DNA of 7,127 nt from the NCBI GenBank assembly GCA_036003885.1, contig DASYSA010000495.1, positions 1 through 7,127 on the forward strand, read 5' to 3'. Shown here in pieces: positions 1 to 5,816 of this stretch; position 1 is the stretch's first letter; every line of letters begins with the position of its first letter. The translations under genes and the position numbers were made by a program. Source of the DNA: DASYSA01 sp036003885. Its GTDB lineage: Bacteria > Acidobacteriota > Blastocatellia > UBA7656. The notes beneath the pieces were generated by a model. That model made no database searches. It saw only the letters and a list, made by a program, of their open reading frames with translations, and was not told where the DNA came from.

Positions 1-1
1 G

Positions 2-121
2 GATGGTTACGTCCGCGTGTTAGAAATGTTTAACGGCAACATCAGTGAGGCAGCTCGATTATTAAGAATTCCTCGGAGTACCTTGCAGAGCAGACTGTCA
101 ATGCTGAAATCCAAATGTTAG
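2..121 (+). CDS. C-terminal end of a Fis-type HTH regulator (partial)
   Basis: The window opens inside a reading frame of 39 codons ending at TAG 119-121. The peptide contains GNISEAARLLRIPRSTLQSR, a classic Fis-family helix-turn-helix: an N-x-S-x-A-A-R-x-L first helix, a short turn, then a recognition helix with R-S-T-L-Q. This domain is normally the DNA-binding tail of NtrC-class sigma-54 activators, where it dimerises and binds enhancer-like sites. The AAA+ and receiver domains that would prove the class lie outside the window, so the target genes and signal are unknown. It ends 131 bp before the TM2 gene on the same strand. A separate promoter precedes that gene, so the two need not be co-transcribed. 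A stand-alone Fis-like protein is the alternative. Confidence 0.8.
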   Translation, partial: DGYVRVLEMFNGNISEAARLLRIPRSTLQSRLSMLKSKC

Positions 122-138
122 GGCATTCCAAATTAGCT

Positions 139-160
139 CCTCACTCAGTAATAAGTGAGG
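139..160 (+). terminator. Small dyad after the regulator gene, possible weak terminator
   Basis: A perfect 7-bp inverted repeat (CCTCACT at 139-145, AGTGAGG at 154-160) encloses an 8-nt loop, 18 nt after the regulator stop codon. No T-tract follows, so it is not a canonical Rho-independent terminator. It could equally be an operator upstream of the TM2-gene promoter. Confidence 0.3.
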
Positions 161-192
161 TTAGGATCGAGCCAGCGTTTCGATTGCGGAGA

Positions 193-221
193 TAGACAGT
201 TTCTTTCACCAGCGCTAAAAT
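193..221 (+). promoter_or_regulatory. Candidate sigma-70-type promoter for the TM2 gene
   Basis: TAGACA (193-198, one mismatch to TTGACA) is separated by exactly 17 bp from TAAAAT (216-221, one mismatch to TATAAT). Initiation near 228 would give a leader of about 25 nt, ending in the AAGGAG ribosome site at 242-247. This is the best promoter match I found in the window. It is assigned from consensus only. Confidence 0.55.
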
Positions 222-252
222 TACGTCACTCACCATTCCTCAAGGAGTTCAA

Positions 253-678
253 ATGACGTACCTCATGCCCTATCTGCTGGAATTATCAGGCAGCGAAAGA
301 ATCTACATTCAAAACCTGATCGCTCAGATACCACTGCAACAAGCTGAAGTATTCCTGATTGAATATCGCAGGCGTCGAAAGGATTCTCAGACCGTTTTAA
401 TGGCAGCGGTTATCGGCCTAGTGGCTTGTCCGGGTTTCCAGAGATTCTGGCTCGGTGAGATGGGCATGGGACTGGTCTTCTTATTCACCGCCGGCTTCCT
501 TGCAATGGGGTCGATTATTGACCTCGCCACTTATAGGACACTGGCGCGCTGTCACAACGAGAAAGTCGCTCGAAGCATTCTCGCGGAACTGGATGCATTT
601 GAATCGGAAAGAAAGGCCGAGTTTTCGGCACCGCTCCCGACGATCAATGTTTCGAGCCCCTTTTCCAACGCTACCTGA
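253..678 (+). CDS. Small TM2-domain membrane protein
   Basis: 141 aa. The ATG at 253 is preceded by AAGGAG (242-247) at good spacing. Residues about 47-60 form a first hydrophobic segment. The motif G61-F-Q-R-F-W-L-G-E-M-G-M-G-L follows, then a second hydrophobic segment (about 72-90) ending in I-I-D-L. That layout, two helices joined by a short turn with an (H/Q)RF(Y/W)LG signature and a terminal Asp, is the TM2 domain. The N-terminal 45 residues are soluble and end in a basic R-R-R-R-K cluster. The C-terminal 50 residues are charged and probably cytoplasmic. TM2 proteins are widespread, and their bacterial function is mostly unknown. The usual first-position G-x-H is replaced by G-F-Q, so it is a slightly divergent member. 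It is transcribed towards the conjugation operon and has no evident link to it. Confidence 0.7.
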   Translation: MTYLMPYLLELSGSERIYIQNLIAQIPLQQAEVFLIEYRRRRKDSQTVLMAAVIGLVACPGFQRFWLGEMGMGLVFLFTAGFLAMGSIIDLATYRTLARCHNEKVARSILAELDAFESERKAEFSAPLPTINVSSPFSNAT

Positions 679-739
679 ATAGATCTCTGGCTGTAGCGCA
701 AAGTCGTAACTTGAGAGCGACTTGAAGTCATATCCCATA

Positions 740-768
740 ACAGTTAATCGCCCCCGGGCAAATACTGT
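740..768. repeat. Nested dyad in the convergent gap
   Basis: The 188-bp gap 679-866 lies between the converging TM2 gene and the E1 gene. It contains a two-part dyad: ACAGT (740-744) with ACTGT (764-768) outside, and GCCC (750-753) with GGGC (756-759) inside. The inner pair has too small a loop to be a strong RNA hairpin and there is no U-run, so a bidirectional terminator role is only a possibility. I found no gene in this gap. Confidence 0.25.
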
Positions 769-866
769 CTCTCGATCTATGATTATCGCTGTATGTGCGG
801 TTGCTCCTGAAGGTCGCCTGACAATTCTCGTTGCTATGATGAGTCAATATTGAAAGAGGCAGGAGA

Positions 867-2411
867 TCACGATTCAAAGCCTTCAGCATTCTCACGGCTA
901 TTCGCCTTTTTTGCAATGCCGAATTTTGCCTGGTAAGCACGGACGTAATCTTGGTCCTCACAGACGCACAAGCCAGTCTGGGCCTTGAGGGTAGGCTGTG
1001 TTAAGAAATCTCCAAGCGGCCTCATAACATCAATGCGAGTCGTCATGGTTGTATTGATAGTCTTTCCTACTGCGCGCGCCAGTAGTGAAGCCGCGAGCAG
1101 GACACCGGCCAGTGCCGATTGGTGGGCCAACGGGACGTGTAGCTCTTGGCGTGGAAGGCCGATCATGCCCATTGGGATGAGACCGCCGCCGCAGATGCCT
1201 TGGACGTACAATTCTCGAATGCTTCTTCCTTCATAACGCAAAACTTCCTCAAGCGGTAGGTGCAGACCTTGAGCTACTGCTTCCAGAAGAGGTCTACCGA
1301 CTCCAGTACCTGTGTGCAGCAGTGTTCGTATTTGATCTACCAGCTGCGGGATCGCAAGCGCTGAAGCAACAAGTTCATCCTCATTCGGTACTGTATGCGT
1401 CGGAAGGTACAGACAGGCGAGGCAAGCGCCGTTGCCATCGAAACGGTCGTGCACGGAAACGCCGAGGTCCCCCGGCTGCGTCCAAGCGTTCGCAATCCAT
1501 CCTGGCAACGATGCCTGCACGGAACGGCGGTCCGAAGCGCTGTCTAAAGCGACAAGAACATGTTGCCACTCGTAACCCATTTTCTCGACAAAAATGGCCC
1601 ACGTGGTCTCGATGGATCGGCTCTTAACGTCTCTGACGAAGAATGGCATAGCGATCTCAACCTTCGCTTTGCCATCATCAGCCCGAGTCGCTAACACGTA
1701 TCGTTGAAGATTACTGAGTTCTAGAGGTTCGTGATCGATAAGATGAATAACCCCTTGTGCAGGGGAACGCCCCAGCACCCAAGCAGCCCCATTCCCAATA
1801 GCACCTACGCCGACCAGTAATGTGTCCTCGGGCAAGTGCCAGTTATCGTTCGGAATGCTACTAGGCGTCTTGCCTTTCTCACAGAGGAACGTAGACAGCC
1901 GCGTATCGTCTGACCGGTGTTTTTCAGAGTCTTGTGACATCATGAGGCTGAATATCCTGCGGGCTGCGAGGCAGGCGGCCGCACTCGCCCCTAGCGGATT
2001 GGGTGAGTGTCCGGTTTGTGACGATTCGCTCATTGAAATCAAGGCATCCCAGCCGTCGCTTCCTGCGAAGCACGTTGTTTCAAAGCCAAGTACTCCGCTG
2101 CCTATTGCTATTCCAGTCGATGCGCCGGGTTTGAATTCTATGCGCGGGTTGATCATTCGGGCGATGCTTTCGAGGCGTTCGCCTTCAGATGATAGCTCGG
2201 CTCTTATTTCTAAATAGGGGTAAAATCGTGCCAGCAATCTCACTGACAGTTCCGCCAGAGTCTTGCCTTCATCCGATGTCGCCGCATTTCGATCCACCGC
2301 TATACCGACGTTCGCGTCTTCAAGGGTTCTTCGAAACAAATCGGGCGCAAAACCCGCGATGACCTGCGAAGCTGCCAGCGCTGCCCTCTCGTAGTACTCA
2401 GCTAGTGCCAT
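867..2411 (-). CDS. ThiF/E1-like Ubl-activating enzyme
   Basis: 514 aa, last gene of the cassette. It is expected to adenylate the C-terminal glycine of the Ubl with ATP, then pass it to a cysteine. Residues 1-190 form an N-terminal domain I cannot name; it contains SDGWDALIS (118-126) and the Ala-rich helix NPLGASAAACLAA (138-150). The Rossmann adenylation core follows: GVGAIGNG at 201-208 (nucleotide loop), LIDHEPLELSNLQR at 224-237 (ThiF/MoeB/E1 signature with Asp226, Asn234, Arg237), Lys248/Lys250, and LVALDSASDRR at 286-296. C330-x2-C333 and C482-x-C484 could form the structural zinc site of this family. Cys407 in GICGGG is the best candidate thioester cysteine. The ATG directly abuts the JAB-gene TAA, with AGGTGA (2417-2422) as ribosome site. 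A tRNA/cofactor sulfurtransferase ThiF is less likely because of the neighbours. Confidence 0.88.
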   Translation of the reverse strand: MALAEYYERAALAASQVIAGFAPDLFRRTLEDANVGIAVDRNAATSDEGKTLAELSVRLLARFYPYLEIRAELSSEGERLESIARMINPRIEFKPGASTGIAIGSGVLGFETTCFAGSDGWDALISMSESSQTGHSPNPLGASAAACLAARRIFSLMMSQDSEKHRSDDTRLSTFLCEKGKTPSSIPNDNWHLPEDTLLVGVGAIGNGAAWVLGRSPAQGVIHLIDHEPLELSNLQRYVLATRADDGKAKVEIAMPFFVRDVKSRSIETTWAIFVEKMGYEWQHVLVALDSASDRRSVQASLPGWIANAWTQPGDLGVSVHDRFDGNGACLACLYLPTHTVPNEDELVASALAIPQLVDQIRTLLHTGTGVGRPLLEAVAQGLHLPLEEVLRYEGRSIRELYVQGICGGGLIPMGMIGLPRQELHVPLAHQSALAGVLLAASLLARAVGKTINTTMTTRIDVMRPLGDFLTQPTLKAQTGLCVCEDQDYVRAYQAKFGIAKKANSRENAEGFES

Positions 2412-2879
2412 TTACATCACCTGAATAAGATCGGCCGTCTGTTCGGTCCATCCGCCCGGATAGAGTCGGTAAATTGCCGTCGAGGAAGTAAATAATTGGT
2501 CGCGACAAAACTCAGCAGCAACAATCGAAAGTCCACCTAGCGTCGCTACAATGGGATAGGTGTCATCTGTTTCAGAGTGATACGCGTCGTCTGGATGCGC
2601 ATGGACCTGAACCGCGAGAATCTCGCAGGCCTCATAAAGCCACACATTAAGGCGATGCAGTTCTGAACCATCAACACGCACACAGAGACCATTGTTTAGA
2701 CGATAGGAATCTTGTCTCGGCACGTGAGCAGTTCGAACGCTGAACAATCGACCGTTCTGCTGGCCGCTCCAGAGCACGAAAGCCTCGTATCCTTCAGAAC
2801 CCGCGTGGCGTAACGTCTCTTCAGTTTCATTGACGATCCTGGCGGGTACCTGGAATCGTTCGACATCCGCCAGCATCAC
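2412..2879 (-). CDS. JAB/JAMM metalloprotease (Ubl-processing or deconjugating)
   Basis: 155 aa, close to a minimal JAB domain. The JAMM zinc site is complete: Glu32 in EAFVLWSG, then His93-x-His95-Pro, Ser102 and Asp105 in HAHPDDAYHSETDD. The family hydrolyses isopeptide or linear bonds after Ubl Gly-Gly tails. Here the obvious roles are to trim the three extra residues (Ala-Ile-Ser) of the Ubl precursor and to remove the Ubl from targets. The His-to-Ser gap is six residues, one shorter than the seven typical of AMSH or RadC, so this belongs to a divergent prokaryotic JAB subgroup. The GTG start (2879) overlaps the E2-gene TGA by 4 nt and has GAGGTG (2885-2890) five bases upstream. The next codon is ATG and could also be used. 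There is no signal peptide, so it is cytoplasmic. Confidence 0.87.
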   Translation of the reverse strand: MMLADVERFQVPARIVNETEETLRHAGSEGYEAFVLWSGQQNGRLFSVRTAHVPRQDSYRLNNGLCVRVDGSELHRLNVWLYEACEILAVQVHAHPDDAYHSETDDTYPIVATLGGLSIVAAEFCRDQLFTSSTAIYRLYPGGWTEQTADLIQVM

Positions 2880-3493
2880 GACGGCACCTCGTGCTGGATG
2901 AATCCTGCGATGAGAGGTTGGAGCTTGATCTGATAGTCCGAAATGGGCTCAATGCCGTACTTTGTGATGGTTTCCAGCAATCGGACCAGACGACCTGCAC
3001 CAGAGCGACGGTGTAGTTCCCAAGCGTCGCCAGAATGACCCGGGTGCTGGTGGTACTCACGTACGCCAGCCAAGCAGAGAAATGGCGTGTCATCTGGGCC
3101 ATACCACTGCATGAGCGGCAGCTGTGTCTTAAACCGCGCTTGCGCACCAAGCGGAAGCTGCAAGCCCGGTATGGGTGGGCCATTCGTCTCGACAGAACGT
3201 TTAAGATGAGTGGGAAGCTCTTTCGCCTTGTATGGCTCCCCTGTAAACGGATCAACGAGACGCACGGAGGGTGGTTCCATATCGTAGTTGGTATAGTCGA
3301 ATGCCACTCCGGTTACGATCGCCGGAGGCGTGAGTTGTGGCGCCGCGAGAACGACCAACACCGAAGGGAAATCTGCCCGCACCAGGAACCAACCTCGCCG
3401 CAGGTAGTCGCACTCTACCTGCCTGTACTCGGCGATCTCGCGATCAAACTTCGTTCGCGATACTTGTGGGTCGACATACTGCCCCCGAGTCAC
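2876..3493 (-). CDS. E2-like protein with Cys-Glu-His-His (CEHH) signature
   Basis: 205 aa. The order of elements suggests an E2 fold: an N-terminal helix (13-33), strands around 34-50 and 58-68, then NYDMEPPSVRLVDPFTG (69-85), which resembles the E2 segment 'YPFKPPKVRF'. This is followed by FLCLAGVREYHQHPGH (138-153), placing Cys140 where E2 enzymes carry the catalytic cysteine. Cys140, Glu146, His148 and His150 give the C-x5-E-x-H-x-H pattern. From memory, Pfam describes a predicted metal-binding domain 'Metal_CEHH' near bacterial Ubl genes. This protein is therefore either the conjugating enzyme, a metal-dependent partner, or both. Only two cysteines exist (28 and 140). The GTG start at 3493 overlaps the Ubl TGA by 4 nt and lacks a strong ribosome site, so translation probably depends on coupling. 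Confidence 0.72.
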   Translation of the reverse strand: MTRGQYVDPQVSRTKFDREIAEYRQVECDYLRRGWFLVRADFPSVLVVLAAPQLTPPAIVTGVAFDYTNYDMEPPSVRLVDPFTGEPYKAKELPTHLKRSVETNGPPIPGLQLPLGAQARFKTQLPLMQWYGPDDTPFLCLAGVREYHQHPGHSGDAWELHRRSGAGRLVRLLETITKYGIEPISDYQIKLQPLIAGFIQHEVPS

Positions 3494-3768
3494 GAGATTG
3501 CACCGCCAACCCCCGCCTTGAGATTGAGAAACAACCGTACGTCGGCGGGAAAGTTGAAGTCAGAAATCTTCTGATCTAATGGCAAAGTAGCACCGGCCGA
3601 GTCTCTCAGCTCCCAGCTATCGGGCGGCTGTCCGGCATTGCCGGTTTGCTCTAACGCTCGCGAGATTACAGTTCGCAGTGGTGCGTTCTTGTTTGCGCTG
3701 ACCACCGTCGGCTGGCCATTTACAACGATCGCGAGGTCTATCTTGTTATCTGGCTTATTGTCTGGCAT
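3490..3768 (-). CDS. Ubiquitin-like beta-grasp modifier (DUF2604-like)
   Basis: 92 aa, first gene of the cassette. After a short polar N-terminus (PDNKPDNK, a near-exact tandem repeat at protein and DNA level), the chain follows a beta-grasp pattern: strand DLAIVVNGQ (11-19), strand TVVSAN, helix about 30-42, a segment with SWELRDSAG (51-59), and a last strand VRLFLNLKAG (77-86). The tail is Gly88-Gly89 followed by Ala-Ile-Ser. It matches my recollection of DUF2604, a single-domain prokaryotic ubiquitin-like family. It should be the protein adenylated by the E1-like enzyme and attached to targets. The extra three residues imply a precursor that must be cut after Gly89. The ATG at 3768 has a near-perfect AGGAGGT (3773-3779), the strongest ribosome site in the operon, fitting a modifier needed in excess over its enzymes. 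Confidence 0.85.
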   Translation of the reverse strand: MPDNKPDNKIDLAIVVNGQPTVVSANKNAPLRTVISRALEQTGNAGQPPDSWELRDSAGATLPLDQKISDFNFPADVRLFLNLKAGVGGAIS

Positions 3769-3772
3769 TCGT

Positions 3773-3779
3773 ACCTCCT
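3773..3779 (-). promoter_or_regulatory. Strong ribosome binding site of the Ubl gene
   Basis: On the minus strand this reads AGGAGGT, four bases before the ATG at 3768. It fixes the start of the cassette and contrasts with the poor site before the E2-like gene. Confidence 0.8.
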
Positions 3780-3785
3780 ATTCTC

Positions 3786-3814
3786 TTGGCAAAGGTTAAC
3801 ACACGTGATACAGT
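3786..3814 (+). promoter_or_regulatory. Candidate promoter of the winged-helix gene
   Basis: TTGGCA (3786-3791, one mismatch) is separated by 17 bp from TACAGT (3809-3814, four of six matches). Transcription from about 3821 would place the GTG at 3815 outside the transcript, which supports a start at ATG 3875 or 3887 instead. It overlaps the candidate operon promoter on the opposite strand. Confidence 0.4.
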
Positions 3815-3821
3815 GTGTCCA
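3793..3821 (-). promoter_or_regulatory. Candidate promoter of the Ubl-E2-JAB-E1 operon
   Basis: On the minus strand TGGACA (3821-3816, one mismatch to the -35 consensus) is followed after 17 bp by TAACCT (3798-3793, only three matches to TATAAT). Initiation near 3786 would leave a leader of under 20 nt. The weak -10 makes this tentative. The inverted repeat 3799-3818 covers the spacer and half of the -35 box, so a bound protein would block it. Confidence 0.35.
3799..3818. promoter_or_regulatory. Inverted repeat, candidate shared operator
   Basis: ACACAC (3799-3804) and GTGTGT (3813-3818) form perfect 6-bp arms around 8 bp. A second overlapping dyad, ATACA (3808-3812) and TGTAT (3823-3827), shares part of the site, and CAGTGT occurs twice in direct orientation (3811-3816, 3820-3825). 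The position, between and over two divergent candidate promoters, is that expected for a repressor site. The binding protein is not known; the adjacent winged-helix product is the natural candidate. Confidence 0.45.
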
Positions 3822-3851
3822 GTGTATTCTCTCTCTTTTTTAGTAAAAGCT

Positions 3852-3869
3852 GCCAATCGTGGCCAATCG
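3852..3869. repeat. Tandem GCCAATCG boxes
   Basis: GCCAATCG occurs at 3852-3859 and again at 3862-3869, exactly 10 bp apart (about one helical turn), just before the first plausible start codons of the winged-helix gene. Same-face repeats of this kind can be protein-binding sites. They may also be chance. Confidence 0.35.
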
Positions 3870-3886
3870 CTGATATGCTCTCGCGC

Positions 3887-4759
3887 ATGAGCCCCTTAAA
3901 AAATCCGATCGTATTCTTACCCTCGCGGCCTCCGACGGCCGTCTACCCTGATCGATACCAGGCTGCCCACTATCGCGAACAGGAATTCCCACCAACGGCG
4001 ACCGATCGGGAGCGGATCTTCTACATCAATCTTGAAGGAGGATTCTTCTCGCCCGCCGCTCTGATGGAAATGATTCTTCCTCTTGGGCAAGCTGTTCGTG
4101 GCGGAGCTTACGGATCTGCAGCTCTAGTCGTCGTGTCCTCCGACAACGGAACAATAGAGTTCCTTGAAGCTTTGGCTCAGAAACATGAACTGCCAATATT
4201 CCTGTCAAACTCGCCGGCTGCACCGCTCAGTGAAGCGCGACCGATCGGCGCATTGACCACTGCGGAAATGCAAACTTACGGATTGATTCGTACCGCCGGT
4301 GGCCAGGTAACCAGTTCCCGACTGGCGGATCTCGCCGGAATCGAAGGAAACGCTGCAGGAAATCGCCTCGGCGCCTTGACACAAAAAGGTTACCTGCACC
4401 GAGTACCCAGGTCGCGCCGCGAAGGAGATGCGTTCGTCGATCTCTTATCCGCTGCGGAACAGGCGGGTGCAGCAACCAGCGACTTTAAGCCAGTGCCGGC
4501 CGCCTCGGACGAATTCAGCATTCCCGAGGACCTTCGCGAAGCAATGCGCGAGGTAGCGTCGATTGATGGATCTCTCCCGCGTGAAGTACTGCTGAGAGCA
4601 TGGCGCGAATTTGTGGACCAACATCGCGAGGTCCTTGACGTCGAGTCAAAAGAAGTGAGGCGAATGCTCAAGGAGAATGATAGGGAAGGACTAGCTGCTT
4701 ACGCCAGCCGTCGCAATCGGGAACGCGCAAGACAAGCTACCGCACGGCTTAAGCGCTAG
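3887..4759 (+). CDS. Winged-helix protein, probable regulator
   Basis: 290 aa from the chosen ATG (MSPLKNPIVF). The frame is open up to GTG 3815, but that codon overlaps a candidate -10 box; ATG 3875 is the alternative. No start has a good ribosome site. In numbering from 3887: residues 43-110 look like an alpha/beta domain (IFYINLEGGFFSP, then ALVVVSSDNGTIEFLEALAQ, then LPIFLSNS), loosely recalling STAS-like regulatory domains. Residues 123-185 form a winged helix: LTTAEMQTYGLI, then TSSRLADLAGI, then NRLGALTQKGYLHRV, which is the order helix, helix, recognition helix, wing. The C-terminal about 80 residues are helical, with an Arg-rich end. I do not recognise a named family. It is divergent to the Ubl operon, 118 bp away, and probably controls one or both transcripts by analogy with other divergent regulator pairs. 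Confidence 0.75.
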   Translation: MSPLKNPIVFLPSRPPTAVYPDRYQAAHYREQEFPPTATDRERIFYINLEGGFFSPAALMEMILPLGQAVRGGAYGSAALVVVSSDNGTIEFLEALAQKHELPIFLSNSPAAPLSEARPIGALTTAEMQTYGLIRTAGGQVTSSRLADLAGIEGNAAGNRLGALTQKGYLHRVPRSRREGDAFVDLLSAAEQAGAATSDFKPVPAASDEFSIPEDLREAMREVASIDGSLPREVLLRAWREFVDQHREVLDVESKEVRRMLKENDREGLAAYASRRNRERARQATARLKR

Positions 4760-4787
4760 CTCATGAACAGACCCTCATACCGACCTC

Positions 4788-5528
4788 ATGGTGAACAGTA
4801 CTCCTCCTCATCGATGCCATCGCGGCTCGTGCATCTGTGATAGATACGATCTCCGGATCACAGAGAGATGCCTAGTTGCTGATCTCGGATTCGAGTCGAA
4901 CACAACGTTCGCGGATGCGCGCGCCCACCCGATTGTTCACGCCTTCGAAAATCAACGCGCGTCCGAGCCAATCGGAACTCGCACGGTGGGTCCTGCAGCG
5001 GGGGATCTGACTGTCTATCGGCTTGGGCATGGGCACGACCATCGAGGCGCAACTTGGCATGATGAAGCCGAGAACGTGGTTTGGCTCTGCGCGTACGGAC
5101 TGCATCGCTCCGGTGAGGATGACGACGCGTTCCCGTACTTCGATGAACTGATCCGCGACGGCATTCTTCTTCCTACGGAGGACGACTATGCTGCGTTATT
5201 TGATGACCGCGATCAACGGTTCGCAGACACCCTTTACACCGACGCACAGGAGTGTTTGTCCCGCGCTCGATCAAATCCTGGGGTGGAAGAGATCGCCATA
5301 CTAGGAGGGGAACAGTCGACTGCCGTCGTGGTCAATGTCGTGGACACGCTGGAGGAAATCTACGTCGCGTTCTCGGTCGCCCACATCGATACCTCGCGGT
5401 TAGTGATGATTCTGGGTGCTTTCGATGTTGACGCACAGTTCTTGGATTGGGAATTGGTCGACACGTTTCCGACACGAACTCTTCGTGTGGACGAGCAAGA
5501 AATCTGCTACCGCATACTCCACGGCTAA
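4788..5528 (+). CDS. Conserved-looking protein of unknown function, partner of the winged-helix gene
   Basis: 246 aa, beginning 28 nt after the winged-helix stop on the same strand, so probably co-transcribed. Residues 20-65 contain DLRITERCLVADLGFE. Residues 72-120 hold the most distinctive segment, LTVYRLGHGHDHRGATW followed by VVWLCAYGLHRSGEDDDAF. This is the part that faintly recalls RelE/HigB-type toxins (an R-x-x-Y/W strand, then a strand ending in a basic or His residue), but I cannot confirm it. The C-terminal half (150-246) is a separate alpha/beta region with LEEIYVAFSVAHID and no catalytic motif I know. There is no signal peptide or membrane segment. The first about 18 residues are unusually Cys/His-rich (C10, C15, C17), and no ribosome site precedes the ATG, so the N-terminus is uncertain. 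Function unknown. Confidence 0.65.
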   Translation: MVNSTPPHRCHRGSCICDRYDLRITERCLVADLGFESNTTFADARAHPIVHAFENQRASEPIGTRTVGPAAGDLTVYRLGHGHDHRGATWHDEAENVVWLCAYGLHRSGEDDDAFPYFDELIRDGILLPTEDDYAALFDDRDQRFADTLYTDAQECLSRARSNPGVEEIAILGGEQSTAVVVNVVDTLEEIYVAFSVAHIDTSRLVMILGAFDVDAQFLDWELVDTFPTRTLRVDEQEICYRILHG

Positions 5529-5816
5529 AATGATGGTCTATTCAGGTGGACTTCAAATGAAGTCGATTCGCTAGAGCTTGATTTAGTGGAAACTTCCAAA
5601 CTTCTCCAGCAACCCACCAGCTTCCAGACACCAAGCCGTAGGAGTTTATAGAACTCACTGAGGTCACATTGTCACGACCATTGCGGCTAATACCGCTAGT
5701 CAATGATATGACAAAATAATAACTTCCTCCCGATCAGTAATACGTCCATTCCGCTTCGCTGCATTCCGCCGAGAAGGATTTATCCAGGTAGTTTCCCCTC
5801 TTCGTTCTCATTGTCC

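Noticed and set aside
985..2217. Several plus-strand frames (985-1236, 1322-1627, 1822-2217) opposite the E1-like gene
   Set aside because: They are shadows of a gene with clear ThiF/E1 motifs, with low-complexity basic or Ser-rich products.
2993..3080. His-rich stretch of the E2-like protein (HQHPGH) as an HNH-type nuclease motif
   Set aside because: The spacing and surrounding residues do not fit HNH, and the E2-like layout with Cys140 explains it better.
3035..3574. 179-aa plus-strand frame opposite the E2-like gene
   Set aside because: It is fully antisense to two well-supported overlapping genes, has no ribosome site and shows no recognisable motif.
3490..3768. Ubl gene as a ThiS/MoaD sulfur carrier
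   Set aside because: The tail continues beyond Gly-Gly, and JAB and E2-like neighbours are present without thiamine or molybdopterin genes, so protein conjugation fits better.
3815..3886. GTG 3815 as start of the winged-helix gene
   Set aside because: It falls in the operator-like repeat and overlaps the candidate -10 box, and the extra 24 residues look unlike a folded N-terminus.
719..5564. GACTT/AAGTC dyads at 719-729 and 5549-5564 as ends of an inserted element
   Set aside because: The two sites flank the cassette, but the shared sequence is only about 5-8 bp with different internal spacing, so chance is the better explanation.
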